DNA from: Nitrososphaerales archaeon TH703
Lineage (GTDB): Archaea > Thermoproteota > Nitrososphaeria > Nitrososphaerales > Nitrososphaeraceae
Direction: 5' to 3'
DNA: 10,150 nucleotides
NCBI GenBank assembly: GCA_014523525.1
Contig: JAATVL010000252.1
Span: forward strand, 1-10,150
In this document: positions 6,193-10,150 of the stretch, piece after piece
Numbering within the stretch: the first letter of the stretch is position 1
How the letters are laid out: each line of letters starts with the position of its first letter
Notes under the pieces: model-generated
What the model saw: the letters and a program-made list of their open reading frames with translations, nothing else
The model's database searches: none
Told to the model about the DNA's origin: nothing
Made by a program: the position numbers and the translations under genes

Positions 6193-7764
6193 ATGAAAAT
6201 ACAAAAAGAAGAGAAGGACATCGTTTCTCCATGGATAACGCTTGCAATCCTGAGCAGCCTTGGTATTATAGCCATGTCTGCAGAGACCATGGTACTTCCA
6301 GCAATTCCAGATATTATCAATGAACTCGCTATATCCTATGAGAATTCGTCGTGGATATTGGCTGTGTTACTAGTTATCGGAGCAGTTATGACCCCTATTG
6401 CGGGGAAGCTGTCCGATGTTTATGGTAAGAAGAGAGTACTACTGGTACTATTAGGAGTCTATATAATAGGTCTCTTATTAGGTTCACTGGCATTCAATTT
6501 TCTTACACTTATTACTGCTAGAGCAATACAAGGTATAGGAATTTCAATGTTCCCTATAGCTTTCAGTATTCTAAGAGAGAAGTTTCCACCGGCTAAGCTT
6601 GCAATAGCGCAGGGCATATTTAGTTCTACACTATCTGGAGGTGCGGTAATAGGTTTGATAATTGGAGGAATCATAGTTGATGACTTTGGATGGCGAGCAA
6701 CTTTCTTACTCATTACGCCTATCGCAATAATTCTCTTTTTAATAATTGCTAGGTTTGTCCGTGTTGGAAAAGAACAACAATATGTCTCAAATAAGGCCTC
6801 TGAATTTTGTTGTAGGTTTACTCATGTAAGACAAGATATACTATTAACAGAGAATACGACTGTTACCAGTATTAGTAATAACGATAAAGCAGTAAGCAAG
6901 AGCTTAGACATAAAAGGAGCAATTACACTCTCGTTTGTGATTATCTCATTTTTAATTAGTATTCAATTTTTGGAAAAGCCCATCACGTTTAGCAATTTAA
7001 TACAAATTATATTATTTTCAATTGCATCGGTCGTTTCTTTAGTCTTATTTGTAAGAATAGAGCAGAAAACAAATTTTCCACTAATTGATTTCAAGATTTT
7101 AAAAAATAAGATCATACTTTATGCAAATATAATTAACATGACTGTAGGACTCACTGCGTTAATGGTGGTGTATCAGACGCTTCCTATCTTGATACGAAGC
7201 CCTCCGCCAGCTGGATTTGGAGGAGATGCATCAAGTATAGCAAATGTACAACTGCCATATATGATAGTGTCGTTGATATTCTCAGTAGCTTCCGGTTTTA
7301 TGGTATCTAGATTTGGGAATGTGAGACCTACTATGGTAGGAACTATCGTTACTACCATAGGCTTCTTTATCCTTTTCTTAAATCATTCTGCAGAAGCCTC
7401 AATAGCTGCAGTTCTTGTCATAGTGGCTGTTGGATTAGCCTTAATGCAAATTGGTTCGGTGAATGTCGTGTTGACTTCAACCCCAAAACAGTTCAGTGGA
7501 ATATCATTAGGAATGAATCTACTAATATATCTCTTAGGCTCATCAGTGGGGGCTGTGATTGCAGGTATGTATTTGCAAGCTGATCAGGTAATTACGAATT
7601 CATCAGGTAGGATTTCGACTTCGTATCCATCTCCAGAGTCATATACTATGATTTTTCTTACTGCTACTTTAATTACATTATCATCTGTAGTTTTTGCAAT
7701 TCTTCTAAATAGAAGTATGTCGAACCGGAGTGGAGATGTTAAAGAAATAGGAGTTCCAACTTGA
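6193..7764 (+). CDS. MFS transporter, DHA2-type 14-helix drug/proton antiporter family
   Basis: 523-residue integral membrane protein. The length, about 14 hydrophobic segments and motif pattern place it in the DHA2 (14-TMS) branch of the major facilitator superfamily, whose members mostly export drugs, dyes or other amphipathic compounds in exchange for protons. Seen: motif A GKLSDVYGKKR (71-81) in the loop after the second helix; ARAIQGIG (109-116) as motif B with Arg110; and the antiporter motif C region SGGAVIGLIIGG (148-159) followed by DDFGWR. A polar loop of about 50 residues (191-241) separates the first six helices from the following ones. The C-terminus is polar and cytoplasmic. The gene is AT-rich like the host background, unlike the SDR gene upstream. 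The ATG at 6193 has no clear Shine-Dalgarno; AT-rich stretches at 6154-6163 and 6168-6177 could hold its TATA box. The substrate is unknown. Confidence 0.92.
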   Translation: MKIQKEEKDIVSPWITLAILSSLGIIAMSAETMVLPAIPDIINELAISYENSSWILAVLLVIGAVMTPIAGKLSDVYGKKRVLLVLLGVYIIGLLLGSLAFNFLTLITARAIQGIGISMFPIAFSILREKFPPAKLAIAQGIFSSTLSGGAVIGLIIGGIIVDDFGWRATFLLITPIAIILFLIIARFVRVGKEQQYVSNKASEFCCRFTHVRQDILLTENTTVTSISNNDKAVSKSLDIKGAITLSFVIISFLISIQFLEKPITFSNLIQIILFSIASVVSLVLFVRIEQKTNFPLIDFKILKNKIILYANIINMTVGLTALMVVYQTLPILIRSPPPAGFGGDASSIANVQLPYMIVSLIFSVASGFMVSRFGNVRPTMVGTIVTTIGFFILFLNHSAEASIAAVLVIVAVGLALMQIGSVNVVLTSTPKQFSGISLGMNLLIYLLGSSVGAVIAGMYLQADQVITNSSGRISTSYPSPESYTMIFLTATLITLSSVVFAILLNRSMSNRSGDVKEIGVPT

Positions 7765-7961
7765 AAATTCTAAAAAATGGTTTGTTTTGTTATTGTCATC
7801 TTAACAAGGAACAATACTATCACGATAATTCTAACCATTGGTACCAAATGGCTATCATCACGCATCACGATAATTCCCAAATTTTCTCTTGTTTTCACCA
7901 GGCAATTTTCAACTATTCAGTATAAAAGGAAGGCGCTAGTCTCCGGCTCTCAGGATGGTGA
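7765..7961 (+). other. Gap after the MFS gene without a recognisable gene
   Basis: About 200 AT-rich bases. A 62-codon frame at 7777-7965 is low in complexity and lacks family features. No T-rich terminator of more than four T was seen after the MFS stop. The only structure noted is a short direct repeat, listed separately. Confidence 0.5.
7819..7876 (+). repeat. Short direct repeat, 13 bases twice
   Basis: ATCACGATAATTC occurs at 7819-7831 and 7864-7876, 45 bases apart start to start. With only two units in an AT-rich gap it may be chance or a decayed operator pair. Confidence 0.4.
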
Positions 7962-8069
7962 ATAGGTTTTGTTCCTGCAGTGGACCCAATAGAGTTTGTA
8001 CAGGTTTCAGCAACGATATACAATTCAAAAGGAGTAGTTCAGTCTACGAGGTTTAGCTATACAAATTAG
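7962..8069 (+). pseudogene. Remnant of an FxLYD-domain protein
   Basis: Between TGA (7959-7961) and TAG (8067-8069) the plus strand reads 35 codons including PIEFVQVSATIYNSKGVV and QSTRFSYTN. This resembles the core of FxLYD domains of exported thaumarchaeal proteins, which carry a strand of the form vkVtAtlYDsnGkvigt followed by sYT. No start codon is present, the usual upstream GeVkN strand is replaced by a stop, and the downstream PG-containing strand is lost. It is therefore an internal scrap of a once larger secreted or membrane-anchored protein. A 33-codon frame beginning with ATG at 7955 overlaps it and is less convincing. Confidence 0.5.
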
Positions 8070-8082
8070 CAATAATTACGAT

Positions 8083-8098
8083 CAGGAAAAAAATCCTG
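8083..8098 (-). terminator. Terminator downstream of the ferredoxin reductase-like gene
   Basis: Seven consecutive T on the minus strand (8087-8093) are flanked by an inverted repeat CAGGA/TCCTG (8083-8087 and 8094-8098). It lies about 40 bases past the reductase stop and fits oligo-T-driven archaeal termination. Confidence 0.5.
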
Positions 8099-8135
8099 CT
8101 TCGCAATTTTGCTGGACACCAAGATCTAATTTGTA

Positions 8136-8948
8136 CTAGTAACCAGTAAATTCTTCAATCTTTATTCTTCCCTCTGGAATATGCAAATCATCTTGCAGCA
8201 ACTTTTGCATTCCTTTTAGCATTCCAGGTGGTCCACATACATAAAATATTGAGTTATTTAGTTCATCTTCAGTCAAATACTTAATTAGCATCGCTTTGTC
8301 TATGAAACTTCTTTCTCCCTTCCACTCATCATGAACTGTACCAGAAGATGAGTGAGAAGAAGTTCTATCTTGCTCTTCGCCAGCAATCGTGTAGATAATC
8401 TTTAAATTTCTGTTACCATTTATGCATTCATCAAATTCCTTTTTATAAAGAATATTGTTCTCATTTCTATTTGAGTTAAACATTATGATCCTTGTCGGTA
8501 ATTGTTTATCTGTAGCATATTTTATCATGCTTCTGAATGGAGTGACTCCGATACCACCTGACAGAAATATAACAGGTTTTGAATTATCATCCTCAGGTAA
8601 TACAAAGTTACCCAGTGGAGCTGTAATCTTAACCAGAGTTCCTAGATCTAGATTTGCAAGTTTCTTTTTAAATGGTGTATCTCTTATTCTTGTACTAATC
8701 AAAATGCATTCCTCTTCTGTCGGAGAGGAAGCGACTGTAAAGGATCTCATTGGTCCTTCTGGATCCTCCTTTGTTCCAAGATCTACAACAGCATACTGTC
8801 CGGCCTTGTAGTTCAGATATTGATTTCGTTGTTGATCATCACTGCGAGTAAATCTAAAAGACATTATATCCGTACCCGGATGTGACGTACTATCCTGTAA
8901 TTTTAGTTGAAACTTCAATGGTCTTATAGCAGTGGTGGATATAATCAA
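8136..8948 (-). CDS. Ferredoxin-NAD(P)+ reductase-like FAD oxidoreductase
   Basis: 270-residue flavoprotein of the ferredoxin reductase superfamily, built of an FAD-binding barrel and a C-terminal NAD(P)-binding domain without a plant-type [2Fe-2S] domain. Seen: RSFTVASSP (68-76), the FAD-binding RxY(F)(S/T) motif; APLGNF (110-115); GGIGVTPFRSM (131-141), the pyridine nucleotide motif; YVCGPPGM (236-243), the cysteine-containing hydride-transfer motif; and a terminal EEFTGY in the place of the aromatic-capped C-terminus. It follows the Rieske ferredoxin gene after 75 bases on the same strand, so it likely passes electrons from NAD(P)H to that protein. The only start giving this length is a TTG at 8948, since TAA closes the frame nine codons earlier. 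GGTGA lies too close upstream to be a normal ribosome-binding site. TTG at codon 11 is a possible alternative, so the start is uncertain. Confidence 0.88.
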   Translation of the reverse strand: MIISTTAIRPLKFQLKLQDSTSHPGTDIMSFRFTRSDDQQRNQYLNYKAGQYAVVDLGTKEDPEGPMRSFTVASSPTEEECILISTRIRDTPFKKKLANLDLGTLVKITAPLGNFVLPEDDNSKPVIFLSGGIGVTPFRSMIKYATDKQLPTRIIMFNSNRNENNILYKKEFDECINGNRNLKIIYTIAGEEQDRTSSHSSSGTVHDEWKGERSFIDKAMLIKYLTEDELNNSIFYVCGPPGMLKGMQKLLQDDLHIPEGRIKIEEFTGY

Positions 8949-9023
8949 TTCACCATATACGATATTTTTTTAGCATTCATATTAATAATAATAACTTGTA
9001 TCGAAGGAAATCTCCTGACCTTT

Positions 9024-9428
9024 TCATGCTCTGATTTTTATACTGTTACCTTCTACTTTAACCTCGTAGGTCTCTTGGTCATATGTTTTGATGTACGACA
9101 TCTCTTGACCCACAGTTCCCATATATTTTTGCCAAGTTGGAGGCAAGGGTTCCATTCCTGGAGGGATTTCTAGCACAGGCTCCCCTATTTTCTTTCCAGA
9201 AGTAACGTCAAACTTTGCCGCATGGAAAGGACATGTTACTACATTCTGGTTAATGTTTCCGCGTGAAAGTCTAGCGTTCATATGGCCACATCTTTCAGCA
9301 AATGCATAGAACTTTCCATTAAGGTTGGCTATTACAATCTCTTTTCCGTTTATCTCTACATGCTTCATCTGTCCGTTACTAATTTCACTAACCTTACATA
9401 CTTCAACGTAATCTTGGTTTTGACTCAT
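9024..9428 (-). CDS. Rieske-type [2Fe-2S] ferredoxin
   Basis: 134-residue soluble Rieske protein carrying one [2Fe-2S] cluster held by two Cys and two His: CGH (Cys47, His49) and, 16 residues on, CPFH (Cys66, His69). No signal peptide or membrane anchor is seen, so it is cytoplasmic and not the bc-complex subunit. After the cluster domain, FDVTSGKKIGEPV (73-85) is typical of ferredoxin components of Rieske oxygenases and NirD-like proteins. A Pro-rich stretch of about 28 residues (PPGMEPLPPTWQKYMG and following) is inserted before the last strands, making the protein longer than the usual 100-110. Its neighbour downstream is a matching FAD reductase; together they resemble the electron supply of a Rieske oxygenase or other mono-oxygenase, but no terminal oxygenase gene is in the window. 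Confidence 0.93.
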   Translation of the reverse strand: MSQNQDYVEVCKVSEISNGQMKHVEINGKEIVIANLNGKFYAFAERCGHMNARLSRGNINQNVVTCPFHAAKFDVTSGKKIGEPVLEIPPGMEPLPPTWQKYMGTVGQEMSYIKTYDQETYEVKVEGNSIKIRA

Positions 9429-9450
9429 TGTTTTTGTTTACGAGTGGACA

Positions 9451-9458
9451 TTATTTAA
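9451..9458 (-). promoter_or_regulatory. TATA box of the Rieske-reductase pair, leaderless start
   Basis: TTAAATAA on the minus strand lies 23-30 bases before the ATG at 9428 and is centred about 26 bases from it. Transcription should therefore begin at or next to the start codon. No Shine-Dalgarno is seen. Confidence 0.6.
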
Positions 9459-9548
9459 CTTTGGTAGTAATTATTTACTAACTAAGTAAATGTAACAAGA
9501 CTAGGCAAATATATTATTGATTTCATGTGCGTCCTTTTACTTACTTTG

Positions 9549-9632
9549 CTAAACGCTTAAGACCTTTTTAGGATAAACCCGTCCATCACTCTGGCTGTAG
9601 TCCAATAGTAGGTTGATGTCATCAAGCGTAGT
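9549..9632 (-). pseudogene. Short coding-like fragment, unidentified
   Basis: A 27-codon minus-strand stretch between TAA (9633-9635) and TAG (9549-9551) reads DDINLLLDYSQSDGRVYP followed by KKVLSV. It has the amphipathic, charged look of a C-terminal helix from a real protein and no start codon. I do not recognise the family with certainty. It may be the tail of a small archaeal protein whose front part is lost. Confidence 0.2.
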
Positions 9633-9783
9633 TTAATATCTTGTCAACATTCCCACTGACGAATTATTTACCACGAGAATATACCAGGAGAACAGCAGCA
9701 CTTGGTAGGCATGCTTCTGTAGTATTTTTTCTCCTGATGGTAATTTATTCATCAATGATTTTCTTATCATTATGACTAACTTA

Positions 9784-9810
9784 TCCACAATGTTTAGTGG
9801 AAGGTGTGGA
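9784..9810. repeat. Inverted repeat TCCACA...TGTGGA
   Basis: TCCACA (9784-9789) and TGTGGA (9805-9810) face each other across 15 bases, about 80 bases before the start of SDR copy 2. It could be a regulator-binding site or chance; nothing similar was seen before SDR copy 1. Confidence 0.25.
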
Positions 9811-9857
9811 CATTATCTACTTAATCAGTTCGTTCTTGGCAAGTCATTACTGCTGCA

Positions 9858-9888
9858 TTTATTAATTCTAAACTAGATTAATACCATT
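9858..9888 (+). promoter_or_regulatory. TATA-like box and leaderless start of SDR copy 2
   Basis: TTTATTAA (9858-9865) is centred about 27 bases before the ATG at 9889, and AATTCTAAACTA follows it exactly as upstream of SDR copy 1. The middle of the leader differs between the copies, while the CATT just before the ATG is shared. Confidence 0.55.
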
Positions 9889-10150
9889 ATGGGAAGACTT
9901 GAAGGAAAAGTTGCAGTCATCACAGGCGGAAGTAGCGGCATAGGCCTCGCGACTGCACAACTTTTTGTTACAGAGGGTGCGTATGTTTTTATCACCGGTC
10001 GCCGTCAAAGTGAACTCGATGAAGCAGTCAAGCAGATTGGCAAAAACAACGTCACCGGTGTTCAGGGGGACGTCTCAAATCTAGCAGATCTTGATCGGTT
10101 GTATGCGGCGGTAAAGGAGCAGAAGGGCAGCATCGACATCCTGTTCGCCA
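9889..10150 (+). CDS. Short-chain dehydrogenase/reductase, copy 2 (3' part outside the window)
   Basis: The first 87 codons of a second classical SDR. The visible part holds TGGSSGIG (12-19), TGRR (36-39, predicting NADPH use) and GDVSN; the catalytic residues lie beyond the window. Against copy 1 the visible protein differs only by Q25L, I27V, A36T, K45E, one Asn fewer in the NNN run at 53-55, and Q79E (copy 1 numbering). The first 71 bases differ at only 2 positions. Composition is again richer in G+C than the host genes, but several codons have changed C to T, as if adapting to an AT-rich host. The promoter region is shared, so this is a duplicate of a whole expression unit. Whether it is intact cannot be told from this window. 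Confidence 0.9.
   Translation, partial: MGRLEGKVAVITGGSSGIGLATAQLFVTEGAYVFITGRRQSELDEAVKQIGKNNVTGVQGDVSNLADLDRLYAAVKEQKGSIDILFA

Larger units (their letters stand above)
9459..9857. other. Intergenic stretch between the Rieske gene and SDR copy 2
   Basis: Apart from the short coding-like fragment and one inverted repeat listed separately, I see no gene, RNA or mobile element here. It is AT-rich with stops in all frames. The T run near 9724-9729 has no gene to terminate. Confidence 0.6.
9858..10150 (+). repeat. Long direct repeat, copy 2 (promoter plus 5' part of SDR gene)
   Basis: Second member of the direct repeat whose first copy is at 4935-5229, about 4.9 kb away in the same orientation. 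The match runs off the window. Confidence 0.9.

Noticed and set aside
7819..7876. Two 13-base repeats as the start of a CRISPR-like array
   Set aside because: Only two short units, no further copies, and no cas genes. The repeat is too short and not palindromic enough.
7777..7965. 62-codon plus-strand frame starting 12 bases after the MFS stop
   Set aside because: Low-complexity I/T/S-rich translation, no family features and no supporting promoter or ribosome-binding site. Probably a chance frame in AT-rich DNA.
7955..8056. 33-codon frame MVNRFCSCSGPNRVCTG... behind a TATAAAAGG element (7921-7929)
   Set aside because: It overlaps the FxLYD-like reading in another frame, which is the more family-like of the two. 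The cysteines alone are not enough to support a gene.
9781..9789. TTATCCACA, identical to a bacterial DnaA box, near an AT-rich gap
   Set aside because: The surrounding genes and promoters look archaeal, and archaea use Orc1/Cdc6 rather than DnaA. It is a single copy with no cluster, so there is no origin.

Overview
The window looks like part of the genome of an AT-rich archaeon, most likely a soil-type Nitrososphaerales thaumarchaeote (Nitrosocosmicus/Nitrososphaera-like). This rests on three things: several start codons lie about 26 bases below an archaeal TATA-like box, the metabolic genes have an archaeal character, and one decayed fragment resembles an FxLYD-domain protein common in that group. 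No rRNA, tRNA, amo gene or other lineage marker is present, so the assignment is an inference.

Left part (1-4521, minus strand): three genes read in one direction with short gaps. The order of transcription is an archaeal-type malic enzyme, then a pyruvate-oxidase-like thiamine-diphosphate/FAD enzyme, then the flavoprotein subunit of succinate dehydrogenase (cut by the window edge). Together they could link C4 acids to pyruvate and pass electrons to the membrane quinone pool by two routes.

Middle part (4522-8130): a mosaic region. A GC-rich, bacterial-looking short-chain dehydrogenase/reductase gene (SDR copy 1) with its own leaderless promoter sits directly beside the broken remains of a metallo-beta-lactamase-fold gene. 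Downstream lie a GC-rich fragment perhaps from an NTF2/SnoaL-like protein, a frameshifted zinc-ribbon-like fragment, an intact 14-helix MFS (DHA2-type) transporter, and a fragment of an FxLYD-domain protein. The gaps here are mostly dead coding sequence.

Right part (8131-10150): a minus-strand pair encodes a Rieske-type [2Fe-2S] ferredoxin and a ferredoxin/flavodoxin-reductase-like FAD/NAD(P)H protein. This is a compact electron-transfer chain with no oxygenase in view. It is followed by a largely empty 460-base gap and then the first 87 codons of a second SDR gene (copy 2). Copy 2 is nearly identical to copy 1 at its 5' end and shares the promoter. The two SDR copies are about 4.9 kb apart in the same orientation and are the clearest sign of recent gene acquisition and duplication.

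I did not find a defence system, CRISPR array or insertion sequence. The most unusual content is the duplicated promoter-plus-SDR unit with its mosaic divergence, the decayed fragments around it, and the malic enzyme / pyruvate oxidase-like / sdhA arrangement.
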